The notes beneath the pieces were generated by a model, which had not been told where the DNA came from, made no database searches, and was given only the letters and a program-made list of their open reading frames with translations. This document shows, piece by piece, positions 18,202-28,633 of a DNA stretch of 64,000 nt; position 1 is the stretch's first letter; every line of letters starts with the position of its first letter. The translations under genes were made by a program, and so were the position numbers. The DNA comes from Verrucomicrobiaceae bacterium (GTDB lineage Bacteria; Verrucomicrobiota; Verrucomicrobiia; Verrucomicrobiales; Verrucomicrobiaceae): assembly GCA_947458455.1 (NCBI GenBank), contig CANGYJ010000008.1, positions 124,001-188,000 on the forward strand, given 5' to 3'.

Positions 18202-19263
18202 ATGGAAGAACGCGACAAAAAAAACGAACTGCTCGTCGGCCTGTTCCTGACCGTCGGGCTCGTCATGATCAGCCTCCTCGTCCTGCAATTCGGCAGCGTG
18301 AGGGATCTCTTCAAAGGCAGCTACTTTCTCAGCGTCAGCTTCCCAAATGCCTCCGGCCTCAAGGAAGCATCGCCAGCCGTGCTCGCCGGCAAGCGCATCG
18401 GCAAAGTAAAGAACAAGCCTCGCCACAACGCCACCTACACCGGCGTCATCATCGACCTCGAAATCTTCAAAGGCGAAAAAATCCCTGCTGGCTCCACCTT
18501 CACCATCACGACCGCTGGTCTCATGGGGGATGCTTTTGTCGATATCAAGCCGCCCAAGACCATCACCGAGGAATTCATCAGTGAGACCCTCACCGAGATC
18601 ATCCCCGGCCAGGAAGCCAGCGGCCTCAGTGACCTGCAAAGCGCCGCCGAGCGAATCGGCAAGCAAGTCAGCTCCGTGCTCGAAGACGATCTCAAGCCCG
18701 CCCTCGGCGAGATCAAGGAGGCGATGACCAAGGTGAACAAGGACGCTCTTTCGAAAGAGACCATCGATAAGTTCAAGAACGCCATGACCAAGCTCGACAC
18801 CACGCTCACGCGTGTGGATGAAAAGCTGCTCAACGAGGAAAACTCCAAAAATCTCAAAGAGGCCATCGCCGAGCTCAAAGACGCCTCCACCAGCTTTAAA
18901 AACGCCTCCAAATCCATCGAAGACAGCTCGAAGAAGCTCTCCCCTCTCATCGACAAGCTCAACGCCCCCATCGAAAAGGTGGACAAGGTCATGACCACGG
19001 CGGACGACGCCATGAAGTCCATCAAGACCGCCGCCGACAGCTTCTCCGTGGCCGCCAAAAACATCACCAACGGCAAAGGACTCCTGGGTGCCCTCATCAA
19101 CGACGCCCAGATGAAGGCCGATTTCCACGACCTCATCTACAACGCCAAGGTAAACGGCTTCGTCTGGTATAAAAACACCGCCGACAAAGAACGTGCGAAA
19201 GAAGAACCCGCCCCCGCCCCGCAGCTCCAGCCCGCGAAGCGCAAATCCCTTTTTGGAAACTAG
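18202..19263 (+). CDS. mlaD: MlaD family MCE-domain lipid-binding protein
   Basis: 353-residue protein with one transmembrane helix (about residues 6-29, LLVGLFLTVGLVMISLLVLQFG), a single MCE domain (about 35-115, including KGSYFLSVSFPNASGLKEASPAVLAGKRIGKV split by a turn, and FTITTAGLMGDAFVDIKPP), and a long helical C-terminal half (about 150-300) rich in Lys/Glu/Asp, with a C-terminal Pro/Ala tail. It is the substrate-binding periplasmic part of the Mla-type transporter formed with the two genes upstream. Homologues form hexameric rings. The mlaB and mlaC components are absent from this locus, as is common outside Proteobacteria. Confidence 0.88.
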   Translation: MEERDKKNELLVGLFLTVGLVMISLLVLQFGSVRDLFKGSYFLSVSFPNASGLKEASPAVLAGKRIGKVKNKPRHNATYTGVIIDLEIFKGEKIPAGSTFTITTAGLMGDAFVDIKPPKTITEEFISETLTEIIPGQEASGLSDLQSAAERIGKQVSSVLEDDLKPALGEIKEAMTKVNKDALSKETIDKFKNAMTKLDTTLTRVDEKLLNEENSKNLKEAIAELKDASTSFKNASKSIEDSSKKLSPLIDKLNAPIEKVDKVMTTADDAMKSIKTAADSFSVAAKNITNGKGLLGALINDAQMKADFHDLIYNAKVNGFVWYKNTADKERAKEEPAPAPQLQPAKRKSLFGN

Positions 19264-19291
19264 TCCGTGTTTGAAGACTATCTGGGGCACT

Positions 19292-19436
19292 CGTGTGACG
19301 CGACAGCATGGTAGATCTCGCTCCGTCGAGATGAGCACATCGCGTCAAAAGCCGGACTGCAATTGAGTTAGGATGCGTTGTGGCCTTGTGTGAACTCTCG
19401 GCTCATCTCGAGGAGCGAGATGGCTACTTTGCTGAC
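19292..19436. repeat. Long imperfect inverted repeat between mlaD and DUF1501
   Basis: An arm at about 19311-19336 and its near-exact reverse complement at about 19401-19427 (both contain ATCTCGCTCC / GGAGCGAGAT and TCGAGATGAGC / GCTCATCTCGA) are separated by 64 nt. Similarity continues outwards, with GACGCGACAGCAT on the left against TTTGCTGACGC on the right. No transposase or direct target repeat was found. It has the form of a miniature inverted-repeat element or a large hairpin. Translation across it produces the spurious N-terminal extension of the next gene. Confidence 0.7.
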
Positions 19437-19535
19437 GCACCAGTTGCAGGCTCCGGATGGCTCCCAACAAAGCCTGACATGAAGTTCCCCGAGCAAGCTG
19501 CGAAAGCCCGCCCCTCTCGCGAACGTTCACGCGGC

Positions 19536-20939
<1,404 letters not shown>

Positions 20940-22385
20940 TCAGCCACCACAAACCTTGCACGGCTGACCTTCCGTAGGCTGGCAGGGATATTGGGCGTTG
21001 TAGTATCGACATTTCGAACTGTGCCGAATGCCGCTTTTGCTAAGGCTCCAACCTGCTGGAGGCGGATTCGCACCCGGTGGCATGTTGGCCGCAGGCGCGG
21101 CGACCTTCGGTGGGGTGATTTTGCGTGGTTTGTTGATCTCAAAGGTTGCCAGCACGAGCACGCTAGAGGCGAGAAGTGCTTTGCCATTCGCCTCCATATC
21201 TTCGGTGGTGACACTGGTCCTGAGTTCACTTTGTCCGGGAATCCTTTCGAGGAGCTTTGAAATGGCCTGCGTGCTCACGCAGGAGCCGAGAGCTTCCACG
21301 GCAGGTTTGTCATCGGAGCTGCTCTTCCTTCCGCTGCCGCCCGAGGTCTGCGTTTGGAAGAAAAAGCCGAGCACATCGCCTTTTTCACCCACGAGGTAGC
21401 CGCCGGGGTTTTCAGGCGAAAGACGGGCATCGTGCTGAAAACTGCCGTTCGATCCAAAGCGGCTCACGATGCCTCGCGTGACGGTGGCCTTGCTGGAGAA
21501 GCCTTTTTTGCCGGTGTTGAGCTCAAAACCGATGGCGAAGACGTTTTGCCCCACCTCGATTATCTTTTTCGTGCCGATGCGGGCTGGCTCCAGTGGCACG
21601 GCACAGGTCACGATCTGCACATCGGGCGTTTTGAGGTCAGCTCCTTCTTTGTCCTTCGGTGAAATAAGCGTCGCGGGGTAGTCTTTGCCATCGTGGTGGA
21701 TGACCAGGCTCTTGAAGCCCTTTTTGACAATCTCAGGATCGGTGGCCACAAGGCCGCCTTTGCCGATGACGATGCCGAACCCATGCCGCGTGGCGATTTC
21801 CACATCCGGCTCAAGCACATTCGGCGCTTGTTTGGCGACATCCCCTCCGCTGGCGGCCATGACATCCATCCACACCTTCGTGGCATGCTCCGCCTCCAGC
21901 GAAAAGGCCCGCACCATGGCGGGATCACCCACGAGCGGATGGTAAGTGCGCCCCCCCGCACCGAAGAGAGTCTGATTCTCGATCCGCTGACCTTTTTGAT
22001 GCGCGAAAGCATCCTTCGTGACGAGAAAAAAGGCCTCGCCGGTGAAGAGCTTCGGTCCGCCAGCCTTCGGATCGGTCTTCAAAGCCATTCGGCAGATCCA
22101 CCCGCTGCCATCTTCCGCCGGATGAGCGAACTCAAACGACTGCGGCCCGAGCTTCGCGGCCGTTTCGGCGATGACTTGGGCGTTTTTCGCAAACTGCTGA
22201 TCTTCCGCCGCAAAGGAGCTGAGCGGAAACACGGCATTTTTACCTGCAACGCTAAGTGCGAGCTTGCCTCCCTTCACCGCGACGAAACCGGCATCGACCG
22301 TTTTGCTGCCATCGGCGCTTTGCCATTCACGGGCAGCAACGACGGTACAGGCCATGAGCAAGGCTGCGGTGAGGCGTGTCTTCAT
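20940..22385 (-). CDS. SHD1-domain protein with inactive trypsin-like domain
   Basis: 481-residue exported protein (leader MKTRLTAALLMACTVVA). Residues about 19-70 resemble the SHD1 module common in this phylum (REWQSADGSKTVDAGFVAVKG). Residues about 200-345 have the strand pattern of a trypsin/DegP-like domain, but the expected His position reads ATDPEIV and the nucleophile position reads N326-P-G-G instead of N-S-G-G, so catalysis should be lost. The last about 28 residues hold a Cys-rich module with CRYY, PC, PCKVCGG, probably a small metal or disulfide knot. Its stop codon abuts that of the convergent DUF1501 gene. Role unknown; substrate binding without cleavage is a reasonable guess. 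Confidence 0.65.
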   Translation of the reverse strand: MKTRLTAALLMACTVVAAREWQSADGSKTVDAGFVAVKGGKLALSVAGKNAVFPLSSFAAEDQQFAKNAQVIAETAAKLGPQSFEFAHPAEDGSGWICRMALKTDPKAGGPKLFTGEAFFLVTKDAFAHQKGQRIENQTLFGAGGRTYHPLVGDPAMVRAFSLEAEHATKVWMDVMAASGGDVAKQAPNVLEPDVEIATRHGFGIVIGKGGLVATDPEIVKKGFKSLVIHHDGKDYPATLISPKDKEGADLKTPDVQIVTCAVPLEPARIGTKKIIEVGQNVFAIGFELNTGKKGFSSKATVTRGIVSRFGSNGSFQHDARLSPENPGGYLVGEKGDVLGFFFQTQTSGGSGRKSSSDDKPAVEALGSCVSTQAISKLLERIPGQSELRTSVTTEDMEANGKALLASSVLVLATFEINKPRKITPPKVAAPAANMPPGANPPPAGWSLSKSGIRHSSKCRYYNAQYPCQPTEGQPCKVCGG

Positions 22386-22436
22386 GAGCGGCGAGATTAG
22401 AGGGACGCCGCCGGAAGCGCAAGCTCGCCAAGAAGG

Positions 22437-22847
22437 CTACTGCTTCTGCGAAACAACCCAATAGACCACCAGCCAGATGATCGCGACGACGGGCAGCACA
22501 ACGCGTGCGTCACATAGCCAGCCGAGGGTACTGCGCAGCCAAAACGGCGCGGAGAGCAGGCGCTCATGGTTCCGCCGACGTGCTGCCGGAATGTGTACAG
22601 GAGCCGTCATCGGAGGTGCGGACGAAGAGTTTCGCATACGGCGCAGTTCCGCATCGTAATCGCTCCGTCGGACCGTGTCCGAGAGCGTGGCGTAGGCATC
22701 ATTGATACGCTGCATTTTCCGAAGCGACTGAGGTCTATCACCCGCAGTGTCAGGGTGATGCTTGAGACAAAGCACCCGATATGAGGCACGGATAACCTCG
22801 TCCGGCGCGTCCTCAGTCACATGCAAGCTTTCGTAATGCGTGCTCAT
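22437..22847 (-). CDS. J-domain protein with C-terminal membrane anchor
   Basis: 136-residue protein. Residues about 4-68 form a J domain with the diagnostic H31-P32-D33 (KHHPDT), preceded by YESLHVTEDAPDEVIRASYR and followed by INDAYATLSDTVRRSDYD. It should stimulate an Hsp70 (DnaK) ATPase. It has no G/F or zinc-finger region, and instead ends in a hydrophobic helix (VVLPVVAIIWLVVYWVV), so the J domain is presumably held at the membrane facing the cytoplasm. It lies 29 nt downstream of the sigma factor gene on the same strand. Confidence 0.85.
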   Translation of the reverse strand: MSTHYESLHVTEDAPDEVIRASYRVLCLKHHPDTAGDRPQSLRKMQRINDAYATLSDTVRRSDYDAELRRMRNSSSAPPMTAPVHIPAARRRNHERLLSAPFWLRSTLGWLCDARVVLPVVAIIWLVVYWVVSQKQ

Positions 22848-22876
22848 GGCTTTTGGACGGCCAGATGATCAAAAGA

Positions 22877-23821
22877 TCAATCGTCTCCGCCGAGATCTTC
22901 CTCGGCTTCGGTTTCGGCTTCGACTTCGACTTCCTCCTGCTCCTTCTTCTTGCCGCGCTTCTTTTTGCCGCCGGCATTGCGAAGGGCCTTCGGAATTGGG
23001 TCTTCCTTCTTCTGGAGGGCACGACGCAGTTTGCGAAGCGCGATGTTTTGAAGCTGGCGAATACGCTCGCGGGTGACGCCGAACTCCTGGCCGACTTCTT
23101 CCAGCGTGCGGGGCTTCTGGCCGGAAAGGCCGAAGCGGGCCTCAATGATCTTCAACTCGCGGGCGTCGAGCACGGTGAGCAGGCCGTCGAGCTGGCCGTG
23201 CATGTTTTTGTGCGAGAGGAGCTCGAAAGGCGTGAGCGCGTTTTCATCACCCACAATTTCGCCGAACTCGGTGCTGTCGTCCTCGCTGATCGGAGCGTCG
23301 AGAGACGCCGGGCGCATGGAGGCGACCTTGAGCTGGCTGAGCTTGGCACGGTCGATGCCAATTTCCTCGGACAACTCGTCGTCGGTGGGCTCGCGGCCGA
23401 GTTCTTCAGACATGGCCATGGCCACGCGGCGCATCTTGCTGATCTTGTCCACCATGTGGACAGGAAGGCGGATGGTCTTGGATTGGTTGGCGAGAGCACG
23501 CTTGATGGACTGTTTGATCCACCAGGCGGCGTAGGTCGAGAGCTTGCCCCCTTTGTTGGGGTCAAAGCGTTCCACGGCTTTCATCAGACCGATGTTGCCT
23601 TCGGAGATGAGGTCCAGCAGTGGCAGGCCGTAGTTTGCGTAATCTTGGGCGATCTTCACCACGAGGCGCAGATTTGCGCGGATCATGTGGGAGCGTGCCT
23701 CGGGATCGCCGCGCTTGATGCGTTCAGCGAGTTCGACCTCCTGTTCGGGAGTCAGCAAGTCTGTCTTGCCGATCTCTCGCAGGTAGATCTTGATTCCTCC
23801 ATCGAGTTCCATGTTGAGCAT
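22877..23821 (-). CDS. Sigma-70 family RNA polymerase sigma factor, RpoD-like, short
   Basis: 314-residue sigma factor lacking region 1.1, with region 1.2 (GGIKIYLREIGKTDLLTPEQEVELA split around residue 20), region 2 (about 43-115, including NLRLVVKIAQDYANYGLPLLD and KLSTYAAWWIKQSI), region 3 (about 125-200) and region 4 with the helix-turn-helix TLEEVGQEFGVTRERIRQLQ (240-259). The last 30 residues are unusual: a Lys-rich block (GGKKKRGKKK) followed by a Glu-rich block ending LGGDD. The sequence fits a primary (SigA) or closely related group 2 factor; which of the two cannot be decided here. A J-domain gene follows in the same direction. Confidence 0.9.
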   Translation of the reverse strand: MLNMELDGGIKIYLREIGKTDLLTPEQEVELAERIKRGDPEARSHMIRANLRLVVKIAQDYANYGLPLLDLISEGNIGLMKAVERFDPNKGGKLSTYAAWWIKQSIKRALANQSKTIRLPVHMVDKISKMRRVAMAMSEELGREPTDDELSEEIGIDRAKLSQLKVASMRPASLDAPISEDDSTEFGEIVGDENALTPFELLSHKNMHGQLDGLLTVLDARELKIIEARFGLSGQKPRTLEEVGQEFGVTRERIRQLQNIALRKLRRALQKKEDPIPKALRNAGGKKKRGKKKEQEEVEVEAETEAEEDLGGDD

Positions 23822-24168
23822 ACTTTCTGTTTAACGGTGCAAAGGTCTAAATCTTTGCCCTCCCGCCAGATGCGGGGGGCAGGCAGTCTAAGCGAGGTTG
23901 GCGGCGTCTGCGCGGACTTTTTGGAGGAATTTCGAGCTGAAGACAGCGGGGGAAGCGGCGCAGACCGCCTTTCCAGACTTGTTCAACAAAACATTACGCC
24001 TTCCGTCAATCATGATTTCTCAAAAATCTTAGTTTTTGTTATCAAGTGGCGCTTTCCGGGCCAAAACGGGTACGCCTTTGGCTCTCCCTCACCTCATCAA
24101 CCGGCTGATGCCGCCCAGCTTGACACCGCCCCCGGTCTCTCCGACTAACTGCTCCCTCAAAACCTGCC
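23822..24168. other. 347-nt divergent intergenic region, sigma factor / pdhB
   Basis: No open reading frame of interest. It holds two inverted repeats: GCAAAG..CTTTGC near 23837-23857, and GTCTGCGC (23906-23913) with GCGCAGAC (23958-23965), the latter flanked by GGCG/CGCC. The centre (about 23980-24050) is AT-rich and probably contains the divergent promoters. TTGACA at 24120-24125 is a possible -35 box for pdhB, but I see no convincing -10 box at the right distance. Confidence 0.5.
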
Positions 24169-25164
<996 letters not shown>

Positions 25165-25175
25165 TCGCGGGGACG

Positions 25176-25203
25176 TTTCAAGTTTCAGGTCACAAGTTTC
25201 AAG
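25176..25203. repeat. 7-nt tandem array, TTTCAAG type, after pdhB
   Basis: Four heptamers in register: TTTCAAG, TTTCAGG, TCACAAG, TTTCAAG. The array begins 12 nt after the pdhB stop codon and ends 26 nt before the sulfatase start. A related but differently phased array (GTTCAAG type) is at 44793-44820. Confidence 0.75.
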
Positions 25204-25228
25204 TCGGGGCCGCGTTTTGCCTCCACGC

Positions 25229-26665
25229 ATGAAACTCGGAACTCTCGCTTGCCTCCTTTCGTCATTCCTCATTCTAGTTTCGTCATTCGCGGCGGAGCCG
25301 CGCCCCAACATCGTCGTCATCCTCTGCGACAACCTCGGCAACGGCGACATCGCGTGCTTCAATCCGCAGACGAAGCATCGCACGCCGAATCTCGACCGCA
25401 TGGCGGCGGAGGGGCGGAAGTTCACCAGTTTCTACTCCGCCAGCGGCGTCTGCACACCGAGTCGTGCGGCCTTGATGACGGGCTGCTATCCGCGCCGCAT
25501 CGGCCTGCACATCAGCGCCATTGGCGCGGCGGTTTTGCAGCCCGTCGCCACACGCGGCATCCATCCCGGCGAGGAGACGATGGCGGAGCTTTTGAAGCAA
25601 AACGGCTACGCCACCGCCTGCTTCGGCAAATGGCACCTCGGCGACCAGCCTGAGTTTTTGCCCACCCGCAACGGCTTCGTTACCTTCCTCGGCATTCCCT
25701 ACAGCGAGGACATGGTCCATGACAAATTGCCCGAGAAAAACTGGCCTCCGCTCCCACTGATGCAGGACGAAACCGTCATCGACGCTCCCGTCGCCGCCGA
25801 AACGCTCACGAAACGCCTCACCGAAGCTGCGGTGAAATTCATCAGCGAGCATCGCGAGCAGCCCTTCTTTCTCTACTTCCCCGAAGCCGGACCCGGCAGC
25901 CGCCAGACCTGCTATCCCGGTCCCGAGTTCCGTGGTAAATCCGCCAACGGCCTCTATGGCGATTCCATTGAAGAACTCGACTGGTCCGCCGGCGAGATTT
26001 TGAAAGCCCTCAAAGACAACCATCTCGACGACAACACCCTCGTCATCTGGACCAACGACAACGGCGCCGTGAACCGCAATCCGCCGCAGGGCAGCAACGC
26101 GCCCTACCAAGGCATGGGCTACAGCACCAGCGAAGGCGGCCAGCGCATGCCCTGCATCGCACGTTGGCCTGGCAAAGTGCCCGCTGGCACCACCTGCACC
26201 CAGCTTTGCACCATGATGGATCTGCTCCCCACGATCGCCGCCATCACCGGCTCGAAATCACCGCAAAAGCTCATCGACGGCCACGACATCCGCCCGCTGG
26301 TCTTTGATGAAAAAGACGCCCGCTCGCCCTACGACGGCACCGGCTTCTACTACTACAACGTCACCCAGCTCCAGGCCGTGCGTGAGGGCGATTGGAAGCT
26401 CTACCTCCCGCTCGACGGCAAAACCGGCCTCGGCAAAGCCGCCAAAAAACCCGCCCCACAAAAACTCGCCCTCTACAACGTCCAAACCGACCTCACCGAG
26501 CAACACGACCTCTCCGCCACCCATCCCGACATCGTCCAGCGCCTCCAAACCTACGCCCAAACCGCCCGCCAAACCCTCGGTGACGGCGTAATTCGAGGAA
26601 GCGCGCAACGCGACGCCGGGCATGTCGAGAATCCGACACCACGGGTGTCTGCGCCCACCAAGTGA
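25229..26665 (+). CDS. Secreted sulfatase (S1 family, Cys-type)
   Basis: 478-residue arylsulfatase-fold enzyme with a signal peptide (about residues 1-21). Metal ligands begin with PNIVVILCDN; the formylglycine site is C75-T-P-S-R within SGVCTPSRAALMTG, so the Cys must be converted by a maturase encoded elsewhere. Further family features: CFGKWHLGDQPEFLP, a substrate-facing LYFPEAGPGSR, IWTNDNGAVNRN and EGGQRMPCIARWPGKVPAGT. It probably removes sulfate from a polysaccharide such as fucoidan or glycosaminoglycan, but substrate class is not predictable here. The ATG at 25229 starts the leader. The leader and the last about 30 residues are both encoded by repeats found elsewhere in the window. 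Confidence 0.92.
   Translation: MKLGTLACLLSSFLILVSSFAAEPRPNIVVILCDNLGNGDIACFNPQTKHRTPNLDRMAAEGRKFTSFYSASGVCTPSRAALMTGCYPRRIGLHISAIGAAVLQPVATRGIHPGEETMAELLKQNGYATACFGKWHLGDQPEFLPTRNGFVTFLGIPYSEDMVHDKLPEKNWPPLPLMQDETVIDAPVAAETLTKRLTEAAVKFISEHREQPFFLYFPEAGPGSRQTCYPGPEFRGKSANGLYGDSIEELDWSAGEILKALKDNHLDDNTLVIWTNDNGAVNRNPPQGSNAPYQGMGYSTSEGGQRMPCIARWPGKVPAGTTCTQLCTMMDLLPTIAAITGSKSPQKLIDGHDIRPLVFDEKDARSPYDGTGFYYYNVTQLQAVREGDWKLYLPLDGKTGLGKAAKKPAPQKLALYNVQTDLTEQHDLSATHPDIVQRLQTYAQTARQTLGDGVIRGSAQRDAGHVENPTPRVSAPTK
25254..25288. repeat. 7-nt tandem array encoding a sulfatase signal peptide
   Basis: Five heptamers in register: TCCTTTC, GTCATTC, CTCATTC, TAGTTTC, GTCATTC. They encode the hydrophobic core SSFLILVSSFA of the sulfatase leader. 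Because 7 and 3 are co-prime, the peptide repeats only every three units (seven residues), seen as SSF-LILV-SSF. The same consensus in the reverse complement occurs in the leader of the sulfatase at 39594-41522. Confidence 0.85.
26566..26650. repeat. Sulfatase 3'-end sequence shared with 38737-38825
   Basis: The end of the sulfatase gene contains GCCAAACCCTCGGTGAC and, further on, GACGCCGGGCATGT and GAGAATCCGACA. All three blocks recur in the same order at 38737-38815 with one or two changes each. Both are in frame and give RQTL(G/S)D..RG..Q.DAGHVENPT. Either an old duplication left a sulfatase tail at the second site, or this is a repeat that has become coding. Confidence 0.7.
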
Positions 26666-26735
26666 TGTGATTGGAACAAACGTTCACCGTGCAGTTCCAT
26701 CTACAGCCGTTCCCACGGTCTTGGGCATTCATGGC

Positions 26736-28478
26736 TCACCTGGCCAACTGGAGAAGCTTGCGTTCCTCAGGCAAGATCGTCGCAGATTGGATGCGCTCGG
26801 CGAGCTGGAAGGCTTTGGCGGTTTCTCCGCTGCGGGCGAGCAGGGCGGCGAGGACGGCACGGGGGCCTGGGGGCCAGTTTTGGGCCTCGGGGAGGACGGT
26901 GAGGAGGTTTTGCTGCTCCAGGGGCATGCCGAGCCGGTAGGCGCTGAAGGCGCGTATCAGGTTTGCTCGTGCGGTGTCCTGCTGCGGACCTCTTACGAGG
27001 CAGTTGGCGGCGATGACTTCCAGCGATTCGCCAGCGAGCAAGGCGAGGTAATCGGCGCGAAAGGTGTTCGATTCGTTGCCCGGTGTGAGGGCGGCGATCT
27101 CGCGGGCGGTGGCTGAGGTGGCGATGCAATCGCCCGCCGCGTGTTGAAACTGCAGCACGCGCTCCAGCAGCGCCGCCCGTGCGGGCGTGTTGGCGGCGTG
27201 CTGTGCGGCGGATTGGCAGAAGGAGGCGGCGAGCTGCCAGTCCAGCATCTTCGCGGCCACAGCAGCGGCTTCGAGCGCGGTGGTGCTCTTCTTGCCGCCC
27301 TCCGCGGCATTCATAGCGATGCTGAGATGCTGGCGGGACTGTTCGTAGCTGTCTGGAGCCAGGGCAAGGAGGCGTGCGAGCCAGAGATGATAGTCCACCA
27401 GACCCAGGTGCTTCTCCGCCGCCGGGGTCATGAGCTGGCGGATTTCCTCCCATCGGCCCAGGCGGCCCAACGCGGCCAGTTTGGTGCGCAACAGCTCGGG
27501 AGGCAGGTCTTGCGCTTTGACGAGCGTTGTATCGGGCAGGTATTTCACCAGGCGGTCGTATTCACCGATGAGGGCGAGCCAGCGTGCAAAGGAGAGCAGC
27601 CCTGGCTCTCCATCGGCGACAGCCCGGTAATGCTCCTGCTGGATCAAAGTGTCACGTTCATCGGGTTTCAGGCGCAGCAGGGACGCTAGAGCGGCGTGGC
27701 GCACAGTATCGGGCCGGTTCGTGGCGTGGTGGAGCAGCTCCTCGGCGGATGCCGCAGATAGATCAGGCAGCGCGGAGAGTAGTCGGATGGCGTCATCGGT
27801 GTGAGCACCGCCCTCGCGGGCATGCTGCCATAGGGCCTCCACACCGCGCTGGTGAGGGACGGGCTGCGACAGTTTGAAATCGAGCACAGCGAGCTTGAAA
27901 CGCGCCGCAGGGTCCTGGGCGGCCTGTGCCTCCAGCACGCTGCGCAGCATGGCTTCGGCATCCGCGCCGCGCCCTTCCTTTTTGAGCATGATGGCTTCGA
28001 GCTGACGGGTTTCGGCGCTTTCGCGGGTTTCGGCGGGCAGGGTTTCGAGCACGCTTCGTGCGGCGGTGAGATCACCCCGGCGCAGGTGGGCATCAGCGAG
28101 GGTGGCGAGGTCGGCCGTCGTGGCCAGCCCGCGATCGGCGAGTCGTTGCAGGAGCTGCACGCGGTCAGCGGGATTGGCCCCGGCACGCTTGAGGAGTTCG
28201 GCAAAGGTTCGCAGCACCTCCGCGTCGTCCGGCGCGGTGCGCAGCGCCTCGGAGAGCAAGGACGCGGCCTGCTCCCACTCTCCATGTTCCATGAAGCTGC
28301 GGGCCTCGCTCACCTGCCCCGAGGTTTTCGAGGCAAGCCAGAATCGCTGCAGCGGTTGTTTGAAAAGAAACGCCGATGTGGCGAGCAGGGCGAAGAGGAC
28401 AAACACGGCGATGATGCGCCTGCGTTGTTTGCGCGACGAGCTGGAGCGGCGGCGCCTTCGTTTCCGCAATTGCGGCAT
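26736..28478 (-). CDS. Membrane-anchored TPR-repeat protein
   Basis: 580-residue protein from the ATG at 28478, which is preceded by CGGAGGAA, although at short spacing; the frame can extend to a TTG at 28532. The N-terminus is extremely basic (RKRRRRRSSSSRKQRRR), then a single membrane helix (IIAVFVLFALLATSAFLF). The rest is alpha-helical with tetratricopeptide-like units such as EWEQAASLLSEALRTAPDDAEVL and TAARSVLETLPAETRESAETR. The basic patch should keep the N-terminus in the cytoplasm and place the TPR array outside. No partner is identified; it is divergent from the Rieske gene and convergent with the sulfatase. Confidence 0.8.
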   Translation of the reverse strand: MPQLRKRRRRRSSSSRKQRRRIIAVFVLFALLATSAFLFKQPLQRFWLASKTSGQVSEARSFMEHGEWEQAASLLSEALRTAPDDAEVLRTFAELLKRAGANPADRVQLLQRLADRGLATTADLATLADAHLRRGDLTAARSVLETLPAETRESAETRQLEAIMLKKEGRGADAEAMLRSVLEAQAAQDPAARFKLAVLDFKLSQPVPHQRGVEALWQHAREGGAHTDDAIRLLSALPDLSAASAEELLHHATNRPDTVRHAALASLLRLKPDERDTLIQQEHYRAVADGEPGLLSFARWLALIGEYDRLVKYLPDTTLVKAQDLPPELLRTKLAALGRLGRWEEIRQLMTPAAEKHLGLVDYHLWLARLLALAPDSYEQSRQHLSIAMNAAEGGKKSTTALEAAAVAAKMLDWQLAASFCQSAAQHAANTPARAALLERVLQFQHAAGDCIATSATAREIAALTPGNESNTFRADYLALLAGESLEVIAANCLVRGPQQDTARANLIRAFSAYRLGMPLEQQNLLTVLPEAQNWPPGPRAVLAALLARSGETAKAFQLAERIQSATILPEERKLLQLAR

Positions 28479-28633
28479 TTCCTCCGTTGTTGGATCCTGA
28501 TCGTTCACGGAAAGAGGGGAAATGGGAGGCAAAGAGTTGGCTAATGCTGTGGTGCGACTTTTATGTCACCGGGCTGTCTGACGTGGCGATATCGTCGCAT
28601 GCTATTTTGCCGGAACTGCGGCAGGAAAAGAGC

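Noticed and set aside
23822..24148. Plus-strand frame running antisense from the sigma factor gene
   Set aside because: Antisense to rpoD-like coding sequence with no protein character.
24120..24150. Sigma-70 promoter of pdhB
   Set aside because: TTGACA is present but no acceptable -10 hexamer follows at 16-19 nt.
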